Both the position numbers and the translations under genes were made by a program. A DNA stretch of 64,000 nt from positions 2,294,001-2,358,000 of the forward strand of contig NZ_CP085840.1 of NCBI RefSeq assembly GCF_020715685.1, read 5' to 3'. Shown here in pieces: positions 29,866-40,600 of this stretch. The notes below the pieces were generated by a model. The model searched no databases and was not told the origin of the DNA. It saw only the letters and a list, made by a program, of their open reading frames with translations. Positions within the stretch are counted from its first letter, which is position 1; each line of letters starts with the position of its first letter. The DNA comes from Dermatobacter hominis (GTDB taxonomy: Bacteria; Actinomycetota; Acidimicrobiia; Acidimicrobiales; Microtrichaceae).

Positions 29866-31005
29866 TCAGGGGGCCGCGACGGGAGCGAGCCAGCGGCCGT
29901 GGAAGTCGCCGTGGGCGATCAGGCGGTCGCCGCCGTCGGGCCAGCGCCGCGCCCACACGGCCACGCGCGTCCGGTCCCACTCGTCGGGCTCGAAGCGGAT
30001 CCACACGAGCGGCGCGTCGGCGGTGGCGCGCCGGCCCGCCCGCTCGATCACCGACGTCACCGCCGGTCGCTGGTCGGTCGGGATGTACTGCCAGACGATC
30101 GAGTGCTGGACGATCGTCGCCACGCCGGGACCGGCCGGGCGCGACAGCAGACCGTCGAGCACGTGGGCGGTGCTGCGCCCGCCGTCGACGTCCGCCTGCA
30201 CCACGTGCGCAGGGACCTGGCGCGCCACGTCGATCGCCGCGGCCAGCCGCTCGAAGCGCTCGAGCTGGTCCGGCCACACGAACGACAGCAGCGTGAGCCG
30301 CCCGTCCTCGGTCGTCGGGTCGATGGGGCCGATGTCGATCCCGGTCCGCTCGACGAGCGGCACGGTCACCACGCCCGGCTCGAGCGGCGTGCGCACCTCG
30401 GGCGCCAGCCGCACCGCGCCATCGGGGTCGCCCAGCACCGTGCCGGCCCCGGGTGCGCCGGACAGGTCCAGGCGGAAGTGGTCGAGCCGGAGGTTGAGCC
30501 CGCCAGAGCAGCCGAGCTCGATCAGACGGGCCGGCGCCGCGCCCTCGAGCACGTGGCGGTGTCCCAACGCCACCGCGTGGGCGTAGCCGAGCGCCACGGC
30601 CCGTCCGACCTCGTTCGTCTGCACCTCGCGGCCGAGGCCGTCCACGAGCTCGTCGCGATGCAGGTCGATCAGCGCGAGCCACGCGTCGCGCAGGGTCGAG
30701 TCGCCCGAGGCGTCGTCGTCGGGCGCGACGCCGCCGCAGCTCGGCAGGAGCGCCGCCCAGCGCTCGGCCGCGCCCGACAGGCCCAGCCGGTGCGCCGCCC
30801 CGACCAGCCGCAGCGGGCCGGCCTGCCCGAACCGGAGGTCCGCCCGCTCGCGCACGACCGACCACGACGGCCCCTCCTCGAGCACGTCGTGGGCGATCAC
30901 CCGCAGCAGCCGGCCCCACAGGGGCGACCCGAGCGCGTCGCAGGCGATCGCCTGCTGCTCGTAGCGGCCAGCCCACTCCGCCGAACCGGCGCGCTCCTCC
31001 CCCAC
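29866..31005 (-). CDS. DUF2332 domain-containing protein
   Basis: A 379-residue protein matching what I know of the actinobacterial DUF2332 family. Family marks are AIACDALGSPLWGRLL near the start, QTNEVGRAVAL, IELGCSGGLNLRLDHF, and the late TIVQHSIVWQYIPTDQR. The GCSGGLNL loop hints at a methyltransferase-like fold, but the function is unknown. The start at GTG 31005 has an excellent ribosome binding site (GAGGAGG, 6 nt away) that overlaps the end of tsaD. It is therefore the last gene of the tsaE-tsaB-rimI-tsaD unit. Confidence 0.85.
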   Translation of the reverse strand: MGEERAGSAEWAGRYEQQAIACDALGSPLWGRLLRVIAHDVLEEGPSWSVVRERADLRFGQAGPLRLVGAAHRLGLSGAAERWAALLPSCGGVAPDDDASGDSTLRDAWLALIDLHRDELVDGLGREVQTNEVGRAVALGYAHAVALGHRHVLEGAAPARLIELGCSGGLNLRLDHFRLDLSGAPGAGTVLGDPDGAVRLAPEVRTPLEPGVVTVPLVERTGIDIGPIDPTTEDGRLTLLSFVWPDQLERFERLAAAIDVARQVPAHVVQADVDGGRSTAHVLDGLLSRPAGPGVATIVQHSIVWQYIPTDQRPAVTSVIERAGRRATADAPLVWIRFEPDEWDRTRVAVWARRWPDGGDRLIAHGDFHGRWLAPVAAP

Positions 31006-31016
31006 GTCCGACCTCC

Positions 31017-32055
<1,039 letters not shown>

Positions 32056-32066
<11 letters not shown>

Positions 32067-32631
32067 GGTCCACCACCAGGTCGTGCAGCGCCACCGGCAG
32101 CGACGCCGTCAGCTCGTCGATCCGGGCCGACCCCTCGTCGGTCCCGATGCCGTGGGCCCACATGATGAGGGCGTCCTCCTTGATGTCGCTGTAGTAGTTC
32201 GGCCGGACGCCGCCGGGGACGAACCCGAAACGCCGGTACATCTCCTGGGCACCCCGGTTCGTGACGCGTACCTCGAGCGTGAGGTCCTCGACGCCGAGGG
32301 CGACCGCCTCCCGGAACAGCACCAGCAGCATCCGGGTCGCGATGTGGCGCCGGCGGGCGTCGGGGTCGACCGCGACGTTGGTGATGTGGCCCTCGAAGCC
32401 CGTGAGCATCAGCCCGGCGAAGCCGACCACCCGGTGGCCGTCGAGCGCCACGACGTAGCGGCGCGAGGTGGGCTGGCGCAGCTCGCCCTGGAACAGCGTC
32501 AGCGACCAGGGCCGGTGGTTGGTCCGCTCCTCGATGTCGACCACGCCGCGCAGGTGCCGGCGGCGCATCGGCACGACGAGCACGCCGTCCTCGGCCGGGC
32601 CGGTGCCGGCGGCCGCGGGCTCAGCGACCAT
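32056..32631 (-). CDS. rimI: ribosomal protein S18 alanine N-acetyltransferase RimI
   Basis: A GNAT acetyltransferase of 191 residues that acetylates the N terminus of ribosomal protein S18. The acetyl-CoA loop is VDPDARRRHIATRMLL, near VTNVAV-like strand ITNVAVD. LEVRVTNRGAQEMYRRFGF and the ending YYSDIKEDALIMW are RimI marks. The start is ATG 32631, overlapping tsaB by 11 bp. The last 30 residues extend beyond the usual family end. Confidence 0.93.
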
Positions 32632-33319
32632 CGCGCACCGCCCAGTTGATCTCGGCGTCGGGCCGGCGCAGGTAGATCGGCTCGATCTCATCGGGCCGCT
32701 CGAACTCCTCGCGCAGCGCCCGCGCGTGCGCGAGCTGCACCAGCGACTCGGCCGACGGGTGGCACGGGTCGCGGTCGACGAGCTCGACCTTGGCCAAGCC
32801 CTCGAACGCCTCCCGGTAGCGGATGGCGCCGTCGCCGACGAGGAGGATCTCGTCGGGGCTGGCGAGCAGCTGCGAGGCGAGGTCGTCGGGCGAGCCGAGC
32901 TGGTGCTCGCCGAGCCGCTGCACGCCGCCGGGGACCTGTCGGTAGAAGGCGTAGTAGAGCTCGTCGCGCCGGGCGTCGATCGCGGTGACGATCAGCCGGT
33001 TGCTGAACCGGACGGGGAAGGCGAGCAGGTCGAGGCTCGACACCGCGATCATCGGCACGCGCAGGCCGAAGGCGATCGCCTTGGCGGTGGCCACGCCGAC
33101 GCGCAGCCCGGTGAACAGGCCCGGCCCGACGTCGACCGCCACCAGGCCGATCTCGGAGAGCTCGATGTCGGCCTGGCGGCACGTGAACTCGATCGCCGGC
33201 GCCAGGTTCTCGGCGTGGCGCTTGCTCTTCGACGACTGCGCGGACGCGAGCACGCCCTCGTGGCCGCCGATGGCGCAGCCGGCCTGCACGGTCGCCGTCT
33301 CGATGCCCAGGATCAGCAC
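32621..33319 (-). CDS. tsaB: tRNA t6A biosynthesis dimerisation protein TsaB
   Basis: The dimer partner of TsaD, 232 residues, in the ASKHA fold. Marks are LGIETATVQAGCAI at the start, SSKSKRHAENLAPAIEF, VDVGPGLFTGLRVGVATAKA and SSLDLLAFP. The start is GTG 33319, overlapping the end of tsaE. An alternative upstream frame extension is arginine-rich and non-coding in appearance. Confidence 0.95.
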   Translation of the reverse strand: MLILGIETATVQAGCAIGGHEGVLASAQSSKSKRHAENLAPAIEFTCRQADIELSEIGLVAVDVGPGLFTGLRVGVATAKAIAFGLRVPMIAVSSLDLLAFPVRFSNRLIVTAIDARRDELYYAFYRQVPGGVQRLGEHQLGSPDDLASQLLASPDEILLVGDGAIRYREAFEGLAKVELVDRDPCHPSAESLVQLAHARALREEFERPDEIEPIYLRRPDAEINWAVRDGR

Positions 33320-33900
33320 TGCTCGTCTCCCGCTCCGCCCGGGGCGGCGGCGGCGCCGTCGTCGGGCTCGTCGTCGCCGCCGGCCCACGGCGCGACCGCC
33401 GCGCCCAGCGCCCGGATCCGGGCGGACCACCGGGGTCCGATCGGCCGCAGCTCGATCGTCCGGAGGTCGAACGCCGCCTCGTCGACCGCCCCGCCCCCGG
33501 GTGCCTCGAAGCGCAGGTGCACCTCGAGGTAGTCATGGGGCAGCGCCGGGGCGATCGTGTCGCCCCACTCGATGAGCGTGACCGAGCCGTCGTCGAGGAG
33601 CTCCGAGAGCCCGAGGTCGAGGGCCTCGGCCACCTGCTCCAGCCGGTAGACGTCGAGGTGATAGAGGTCGAGCCGCCCGGTGTAGCTGCGCACGAGCGCG
33701 AACGTCGGGCTCGTGATCTGCTCGTCGATGCCGAGGCCGCGGCCGAAGCCCTGGGTGAACGCGGTCTTGCCGGCGCCGAGGTCGCCGACGAGCACGAGCA
33801 GGTCGGACGGCCGGGCCAGCTCGGCGAGCGCGGCCGCCAGGTCGCGGGTCTCGTCGACCGAACGGGTGCGGGCGACCAGCCCGGTGGCGCGGTCGGTCAC
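33313..33900 (-). CDS. tsaE: tRNA t6A biosynthesis ATPase TsaE
   Basis: The ATPase that drives turnover of the TsaBD complex. The Walker A motif is VGDLGAGKTAFTQGFGRGLG. Family motifs ITSPTFALVRSY, LYHLDVYRL and LIEWGD follow. At 195 residues it is about 40 longer than usual; the extra part is a C-terminal Asp/Gly/Ala-rich tail (AGGDDEPDDGAAAAPGG). The start is GTG 33900, overlapping the end of the glycosylase gene (GTGA). Confidence 0.94.
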   Translation of the reverse strand: MTDRATGLVARTRSVDETRDLAAALAELARPSDLLVLVGDLGAGKTAFTQGFGRGLGIDEQITSPTFALVRSYTGRLDLYHLDVYRLEQVAEALDLGLSELLDDGSVTLIEWGDTIAPALPHDYLEVHLRFEAPGGGAVDEAAFDLRTIELRPIGPRWSARIRALGAAVAPWAGGDDEPDDGAAAAPGGAGDEQC

Positions 33901-34526
33901 GAAGCGCCGCCCGTGCCCGGCGCGCCGGCGGCGGCCAGGGCCTGCTTGGCCCGGACCAGGTCGGCGCGCATCTTCGCCATCGGCTCGCCGCCGCCGCGGA
34001 GCACGGCGGCCGGGTGGAACGTCGGGACCAGCCGCACGGTCCCGCCGTCGGGCCGGTCGCGGTAGTCGTAGACGGAGCCCCGCAGCTTGGTGATGCCGTC
34101 CTTGGTGTCGAGCAGGAGCTTCGACGAGAAGTTGCCGAGCGTGACGATCACCTTCGGTGCGATCAGGTCGATCTGCGCCTCGAGCCACGGCCGGCAGGCG
34201 GCGATCTCGTCGGGCTTGGGATCGCGGTTGTCGGGCGGACGGCACTTCACCACGTTGGCGATGTAGCACGACTCCCGCGTGAGCCCCATCTCCTCGAGCA
34301 GCAGGCGGTCGAGCAGCTGGCCGGAGCGGCCGACGAAGGGCAGCCCCTGGAGGTCCTCCTGGGCGCCCGGGCCCTCGCCGACGAACATCAGGTCGGCGTC
34401 GGGGTCGCCGGTGCCGAACACCACCTGCGTCCGCCCCTCGGCGAGCCGGCACCGCGTGCAGCCGAGGGCCTGGTCGCGCAGCGCCTCGAAGGCGGCGTGC
34501 GAGGAGGTGTCGGGGGCCGCAGGCAC
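33897..34526 (-). CDS. uracil-DNA glycosylase, family 4 (iron-sulfur)
   Basis: Removes uracil from DNA after cytosine deamination. The 209-residue protein has GEGPGAQEDLQGLPFVGRSG (catalytic loop), NVVKCRPPDNRDPKPDEI, and FHPAAVLRGGG near the end. Four cysteines (two in GCTRCRL, one in VVKCRPP, one in AACRPW) fit the 4Fe-4S cluster of this family. The start is ATG 34526. It is inserted between alr and tsaE, which are usually adjacent in actinobacteria. Confidence 0.95.
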   Translation of the reverse strand: MPAAPDTSSHAAFEALRDQALGCTRCRLAEGRTQVVFGTGDPDADLMFVGEGPGAQEDLQGLPFVGRSGQLLDRLLLEEMGLTRESCYIANVVKCRPPDNRDPKPDEIAACRPWLEAQIDLIAPKVIVTLGNFSSKLLLDTKDGITKLRGSVYDYRDRPDGGTVRLVPTFHPAAVLRGGGEPMAKMRADLVRAKQALAAAGAPGTGGAS

Positions 34527-34535
34527 CCTCCGAGC

Positions 34536-35702
34536 CTAACGGGGCCCGATCGGGTCTCCGAGAGCGGCCGGTGCCGCGTCCGCGCCGTGGCTGACCCGGC
34601 GCAGGTGCCGTCGGGGCAGGCGGGGCCCGAAGCCGCACACGATCTCGTAGGAGATCGTGCCGAGCAGCTCCGCCCACTCGTCGGCGGTGACCTCGTCGTC
34701 ACCCTGGCGGCCGAGCAGGACGGCCTCGTCGCCCACCGAGACCGGCGGCCCGCCGGTGACCTCGACGACGAGCTGGTCCATGGTCACCACGCCGCGGATC
34801 GGCCGGCGGACGCCGCCGATCAGGACCTCGGCGCCGAGCTCGCCGAGCCGGCGGGGTACGCCGTCGGCGTACCCGAGCGGCACGACCGCCAGCTCGGCCG
34901 GACGGTCGAACCGGTGACGCAGCCCGTAGCTGACCCCCTCGCCCGCGTCGGCCCGGCCGACGTGGGACACCTCGGCCGACACCACCATGGCGGGCCGCAG
35001 CTCGACCGGCAGCCGCAGCCCAGGGGCGGGCGGCACGCCGTAGGTGGCGATCCCGACCCGCACCAGGTCCATCCGGGCGTCGGGGTGCAGGAGCGCGCCG
35101 GCGGAGTTGGCGGCGTGGCGCAGGCCCGGGTCGACGCCGACGTCGGCCAGCCGGGCCAGCACGGCGGCGAAGCGCTCGAGCTGGCACGACGTCTCGGGCC
35201 GCTCGGGCTCGTCGGCCACGGCCAGGTGCGTGAAGGTCCCCTCGAGCCGGAGCCCGGCCTCGATCGCCCGGGTGGCCAGGACCACGGCATCCGCCGGGTC
35301 GCAGCCGACCCGGTGCATGCCGGTGTCGACCTTCAGGTGCACCGCCCACCCGCTCCCCGACGAGGCCGCTGCAGCGGCGTCGATCCCCTCGGCCGTGTCG
35401 ACCGTGGGGGTGAGCCCGGCGGCGAACGCATCGGCCATGGCGTCGGCCGGCGGCTGGGACAGCACCAGCACCGGGGCCTCGACGCCGACGTCGCGCAGCT
35501 CCTGGCCCTCCTCGACCAGGGCGACCGCCAGGCGGTCGGCGCCGGCGGCGACGGCCGTGTGGGCCACGTCCTCGGCCCCGTGCCCGTAGCCGTCGGCCTT
35601 GACCACCACGCACAGCTCGGCGGGCGCGACCAGGTCCTTCAGGACCGCCACGTTGTGCGCGACGGCGTCGAGGTCCACGTGGGCCGCGGCGTGACGGGGC
35701 AT
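34536..35702 (-). CDS. alr: alanine racemase
   Basis: A PLP enzyme making D-alanine for peptidoglycan, 388 residues. The PLP lysine is in CVVVKADGYGHGAEDVA (usually KADAYGHG). The substrate loop and second-base region include HLKVDTGMHRVG, RHAANSAGALL, VRVGIATYG and GLRHRFDRPAELAVVPLGYA, with the catalytic Tyr in VSYGLRHR. TMDQLVVEV is typical. It starts at ATG 35702. A 50-bp palindrome separates it from the nnr gene upstream. Confidence 0.96.
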   Translation of the reverse strand: MPRHAAAHVDLDAVAHNVAVLKDLVAPAELCVVVKADGYGHGAEDVAHTAVAAGADRLAVALVEEGQELRDVGVEAPVLVLSQPPADAMADAFAAGLTPTVDTAEGIDAAAAASSGSGWAVHLKVDTGMHRVGCDPADAVVLATRAIEAGLRLEGTFTHLAVADEPERPETSCQLERFAAVLARLADVGVDPGLRHAANSAGALLHPDARMDLVRVGIATYGVPPAPGLRLPVELRPAMVVSAEVSHVGRADAGEGVSYGLRHRFDRPAELAVVPLGYADGVPRRLGELGAEVLIGGVRRPIRGVVTMDQLVVEVTGGPPVSVGDEAVLLGRQGDDEVTADEWAELLGTISYEIVCGFGPRLPRRHLRRVSHGADAAPAALGDPIGPR

Positions 35703-35765
35703 CGGACGCGGATGCTACCGGCCGCACCGAACCCGCCCCCGAGCACCCCGCCCGTTCTCACCACC

Positions 35766-35817
35766 CGTTCTGGCTGTCGTTCTGCCGGCCCTGGCCGGCA
35801 GAACGACAGCCAGAACG
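35766..35817. terminator. perfect 25-bp-arm palindrome between nnr and alr
   Basis: Two perfectly complementary arms (35766-35790 and 35793-35817, containing TTCTGGCTGTCGTTCTGCC) with only a 2-nt centre. It lies between the nnr gene, ending 35848, and alr, starting 35702. Both are read leftward, so it could end transcription, pause RNA polymerase, or act as a DNA site. No U tract follows. Confidence 0.6.
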
Positions 35818-35847
35818 CGTACGGGGCCAGGACGCGTCCGGGGCGAG

Positions 35848-37218
35848 TCAGTCGACGAGCGAGGCCCAGGCCGCCGGGAGCGCCTCGGCGACGTCGCCGG
35901 CGACCAGGCCGCGGTCCGGCCCGAGCAGGGCCGCCCGACCGTGGAGGTGGGCGCCGGCCGCGGCGGCGTGGAACGGCGACGCCCCGGCGGCCACCAGCGC
36001 GGCGATCGTGCCCGTCAGCACGTCGCCCGTGCCGGCGGTCGCGAGGCGGGCGTCGCCGCTGCGGACGAGCAGCACGTCACCGCCGGGGTCGGCGACCACC
36101 GTCGTCGGGCCCTTGAGCAGCACCACCGCACCCGTGTCGCCGGCGAGCCCGCGTGCGGCGTCGATCCGGTCGTCGCCGGGCGGACCGCCGGTCAGCCGCT
36201 CGAACTCGCCGTCGTGGGGCGTGAGCACGGTCGGGCCGGGACGGGCGTGCAGCGCGTCCACCGTCGAGTCGCCGATCACCCAGAGCCCGTCGCCGTCGAC
36301 GACGACCGGTCGGTCGATCGTGCGCAGCGCCACACGCACCTGGCCGGCGGTCGCGTCGGCGCGGCCCAGTCCCGGCCCGATCGCGAGGCACCCGAAGCGA
36401 TCGGCGTCGGTCCCGACCCCCTCGGCCCAGTCGTCCTCCGCCAGCGGCTCGACCACCGCTTCCACCGGGGCATCGGGCCGGTCGTCGCCCGGGACCGTCA
36501 GCCGGACGTAGCCCGCACCGGCGCGCAGCGCGGCGGTCGCGCACAGCAGCGCCGCGCCCGACATGCCCGGCGACCCCGCCACCACCCGGACCGCGTGCCG
36601 CCACTTGTGGTCGTCGTCGGTGCGGTCCGGCACCCAGGCCAGGACGTCGGCATCGGTCACGAGGTGCACGCGACGCGGGCCCACGACCTCGGCGTCCTCG
36701 ACGTCGAGGCCGATGTCGGCCAGCACGACCTCGCCGGCGTGGGCCGGGCCGTCGTGCAGCAGCAGGCCGGGCTTGAGGGCGGCGAACGTCACGGTCGCCA
36801 CGGCGTGGGCCGGCTCGCCCGAGGCGAGGCCGGTCAGGCCCGACACCCCCGAGGGGACGTCCACGGCGAGCACGGGCGCGCCGTCGGGATCGGGGAACGA
36901 GTACGTGCCCCGGAAGCCCGTGCCGAACGCGGCGTCGACCACGAGGTCGGCGGGACCCAGCACGGCGGGCGCGTCGGCGAGGTCGTGGACGACCACCCGC
37001 ACGCCGCGCCGTCGCAGGATCCCGGCCGCCACCCGACCGTCGGCGCCGTTGTTGCCGGGACCCGCCACGACGATCACCCGGCGCCCGTAGGCGCCGCCCA
37101 TCAGATCGATCGCGGTGCGGGCGACGGCGGCCGCGGCCCGGCCGATCAGCACGTCCTCGTCGACCGTTGCGGCGGCGTCGACCGCGGCCATCTGGGACGG
37201 GGTCAGGACGGGGAGCAC
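35848..37218 (-). CDS. nnr: bifunctional NAD(P)H-hydrate epimerase / ADP-dependent dehydratase
   Basis: A repair enzyme for hydrated NADH and NADPH, 456 residues. The N-terminal epimerase (YjeF_N) domain has VVAGPGNNGADGRVAAGILR and LVVDAAFGTGFRG, and ends about residue 205. The C-terminal kinase-like dehydratase (YjeF_C) domain has VVAGSPGMSGAALLCATAAL, LAIGPGLGR, TVLTPHDGEFERL and the ATP-site loop ATAGTGDVLTGTIAALVAAG. The start is GTG 37218. It stands between alr and acpS, as in other actinobacteria. Confidence 0.96.
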   Translation of the reverse strand: MLPVLTPSQMAAVDAAATVDEDVLIGRAAAAVARTAIDLMGGAYGRRVIVVAGPGNNGADGRVAAGILRRRGVRVVVHDLADAPAVLGPADLVVDAAFGTGFRGTYSFPDPDGAPVLAVDVPSGVSGLTGLASGEPAHAVATVTFAALKPGLLLHDGPAHAGEVVLADIGLDVEDAEVVGPRRVHLVTDADVLAWVPDRTDDDHKWRHAVRVVAGSPGMSGAALLCATAALRAGAGYVRLTVPGDDRPDAPVEAVVEPLAEDDWAEGVGTDADRFGCLAIGPGLGRADATAGQVRVALRTIDRPVVVDGDGLWVIGDSTVDALHARPGPTVLTPHDGEFERLTGGPPGDDRIDAARGLAGDTGAVVLLKGPTTVVADPGGDVLLVRSGDARLATAGTGDVLTGTIAALVAAGASPFHAAAAGAHLHGRAALLGPDRGLVAGDVAEALPAAWASLVD

Positions 37219-37292
37219 CGCCCCATCCTGCCCTGCGGCCCGAGTCGACCGGCGACCAGCGGCGCGCGCTCAGCACCTGCGCCCTCGGACGC

Positions 37293-37694
37293 TCAGGTGG
37301 TGGCGACGGCGTGTGCCTGCGCGAGGTCGCCGGTGTGGGTGAGCGACACGAGCACCGTGGCGACCCCTCGCTCGTCGGCCACCCGGCGGGCCCGACCGCT
37401 CAGCCGGACCCCGGGCGCGCCGCTGCCGTCCGACGTGACCTCGATGTCGGTGAACGCCATCGCCGACATCCCCTTCCCCAGCGCCTTCATGACCGCCTCC
37501 TTGGCGGCGAAGCGGGCCGCCAGGTGCGGGAGCGGATCCTCGTGGCGCTGGCACCTCGACTGCTCGCCAGGGGTGAAGAGCCGGTGCAGCAGGGCCGGCG
37601 TGCGCTCGAGCGCCGCCCGCAGCCTCGGCACCTCGACGAGGTCGGTGCCCACGCCGACGACGCGGCCGCCCGTCGCCCCGGCGTCGGCGCTCAC
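37293..37694 (-). CDS. acpS: holo-[acyl-carrier-protein] synthase
   Basis: Adds the phosphopantetheine arm to acyl carrier protein. The 133-residue protein has VGVGTDLVEVPRL with the Mg2+-binding Asp, and LAARFAAKEAVMKALGKGM with the second metal-binding Glu and the substrate Lys. It ends LVSLTHTGDLAQAHAVA, as usual. The start is GTG 37694, overlapping the end of the glmS-like gene by 4 bp. Confidence 0.95.
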   Translation of the reverse strand: MSADAGATGGRVVGVGTDLVEVPRLRAALERTPALLHRLFTPGEQSRCQRHEDPLPHLAARFAAKEAVMKALGKGMSAMAFTDIEVTSDGSGAPGVRLSGRARRVADERGVATVLVSLTHTGDLAQAHAVATT

Positions 37695-40600
37695 GACCGC
37701 CAGCGGTCGGCGAGGTCCAGGATCGGCACGGTCAGCAGGTCGGCGACCGACTGCTGGGCCAGGAGGTCGTCGCGGAAGACGTCCTCGGTCTCGGTGACCG
37801 CGTCCTTCAGCGCCTGGTAGCGGCGGCGGTAGCCCTGCAGGACCGCCCGCGCGGTGGCGGCGGGCAGCGAGTCGGGCAGCACGACGTGCAGGAGCTGCAG
37901 GCCGGTGGTCACGCCGTCCTTGGTCTCGGGCACGATGACCACGAGGCGGCCGTCGGCGCGGCCCCTCGCCACCATCAGCTCCTGCTCGCGGGCGACCAGC
38001 GCCTTGGTGCCCCGGAGCCGGTGGTCCCGGTCGACGCGCGACGGCAGCGACGCCGAGACGCCGCGCCGGTCGACGACGACGAGCTGCGCCCGGGCGAGGT
38101 CCTCGCCGTGCTCCACGGCGTACCGCGTGGAGCCGACGACCTCGACGATCGCCGGGTCGAGCTCGCCGAGCGAGCGGAGCGTCGAGTAGGCGAGCCGGTC
38201 GCGAGGCGATCCGGCCTCGACCAGCGCGAGGACGAGCGGGACCTGCAGCAGGGACTCGTCGGACCGGCTGATGCCGACGGTCACGGTCTTGGCCTGGTGC
38301 TTGATCGCGTCGACCGGGCGGGTGAGCTCCTCGATCGCCGAGGTCAGCCCGGCCACGAGGTCCTCGAGCACGACACCGGGCGTGCCCACCTTGCCGAACT
38401 CGACCTGGTAGGCGTCGAGCGGCGAGATGCCGAGCGCGTAGCGGAACAGTCCGGCCACCCGCACCGCCGTGCCGGCCTCGAGGTGGCCGTCGTAGGTCCC
38501 GGACCGCAGCCCGTCCATGAACGCCGCGGCGGCGGGCGCCATCACCGGCCGGAGCCGGCGCAGGAGGCCCTCGCCATCGCGCAGCTGCTGCAGGTCACCC
38601 CCGAGCGACGACACCGCCTCGTCGACCGCGGCGCGCACCTCGCGCAGCGGCCGGGCCTGGGCGTCGATGCTCAGCGCGGCCTCGTAGCCGAACAGGTGGC
38701 CGACCATGGTGGCGAGCACGAACCCGAGCCGGGGGTGGGTGTCGGGGACGGTCAGCACGGCGAGCGCGGCGCCGAAGGCGCGGTCGCCCTCGGAGGCGAT
38801 GACGATCGGCGCCGCCTTGTGCGCCCGGAAGATCGCCACCTCCTTGGACACGTCGTCGGCCGTGGAGCCGACCAGCCCGGCGGCGCAGACGAGGATCATC
38901 GGCTCGGACGACAGGTCGATGTGCTTCTTGTCCTCGGTGGCGTCGCAGGCGATCGACTTGTAGCAGAGCTCCGACAGCTTGATCCGCAGCTCCCGGGCCG
39001 CGATCTGGTTCGGCCCGTTGCCGACGATCGCCCAGTACCGACGCGACGGGGCGAAGGTGCGGGCGGCCTCGGCGATCGACGGCCGGGTCGCGAGCGTCGC
39101 CTCGAGCGCGGCGGGGACCTCGGCGAGGGCGCGGAGCAGCTCCTGCTCCTCGGGGTGCTCCGGCGTGCGGCCGCCCGGCACCTGCTCGGCGATGGCGTAG
39201 CCGAGCAGGAGGCCCGCCGCGACCTGTGCGTAGAACGCCTTGGTCGACGCCACGCTCATCTCCACGTCGCGGCCGTCGGACGTGTACAGCACGCCGTCGG
39301 ACTTGTCGGTCAGGTCGGAGTTGCGCCGGTTGACGATCGAGATGACCGAGGCGCCCCGACCGCGCAGGAGGTCGACCGTGCGGTTCGTGTCGGTGGTCGT
39401 GCCGGACTGGCTGATGGCGACCGCCAGCGTGTCGGACATGTCGCCGCGGAGGCGGAAGCCCGACAGCTCGGTGGCGGGCAGCGCCTCGACCCGAGCCTCG
39501 GTCTCGGCCAGCAGCTCGCGGAGGTGCTCCGCCAGGCTCTGCCCCGCGACGGCCGCCGTTCCCTGCCCGATGACGAGCACGCGGGCGAGCCGGCCCGAGC
39601 GCAGCCCCTCGCGCACGTCGGCCGGCAGCGAGTCCTCGGTGAGCTCGACGCGGAACGTCCCGTCGGCCTCGATGAGCTTGCCCCGCAGCGTCTTGCGGAA
39701 CGAGCCCGGGGCGTCGGTGATCTCCTTGAGGAGGAAGTGGGGGAACTCGCCGCGGTCGATGTCACGCGTGGTGATCTGCGCGTGGGTCAGGTCGTCGGCG
39801 GTGACCGGCAGCTCGGTCCCGTCGTAGGACCAGCGGCCGATCCCCTCCACCGTGCCGGCCCGATCGGCGGACAGCTCCACGATCTGGCCGCGGCTGGCGA
39901 CCGGGTTGTCGGGGTCGGCCGGCGTCTCACCGTCCAGGCGGAGGTACGTCGCGGTCTCCTCGACCAGGCCGTAGGGCTCCGAGGCGACGATGAACGCCTC
40001 GTCGGCCACGCCGACGTACAGCGCCTGCCCGCTGCCGCGCAGCGCGAGCAGCAGGCGGTCCGGGTCGGCCGTCGCCGCGGCGCCGATGGCCACTGACCCC
40101 TCGAGCCGGGCGACCGCCTCGCGGAACGCCTCCCGGGGCGCCAGGTCGTCGGCCAGCCCCCGGCTGACGAGGGCGGGGATCACCTTGGCGTCGGTGGTGA
40201 TCTCGACCGGGATCGCCAGGCCGTCGGCTGCGACCAGGTCGGCGTGGTTGTCGACGTCGCCGTTGAGCACGGCGGTGACGAAGGGGCCGCCGGCCCGGCC
40301 GAGCTCGTCGGAGGACTGCGGGTGGGCGTTGGGCTCGGAGATGATGCCGATCGAGGCCCACCGGGTGTGGCCGAGCACGAGGCCGTCGACGTCGGCGGAC
40401 CGCAGCGCTCGCTGCAGCAGCGCGTCGGTGCGGATCTCCGCCCGGAGCGCGGCGGTGTTGTCGCCCAGCTCGCCGATCTCGGCGGCCGCCTTGTGCACCA
40501 CGACCAGCACGCCGTCGACGAGGCGGACCGATCCGTCGGTGAACGACAGGCCGGAGCGATCGGCGATCGCGGCCCGCACGACCGGGTCGTCGGGATCGAG

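Noticed and set aside
37886-40096. Rightward open frame of 736 codons opposite the glmS-like gene
   Set aside because: Antisense shadow of a gene with clear amidotransferase and SIS motifs.
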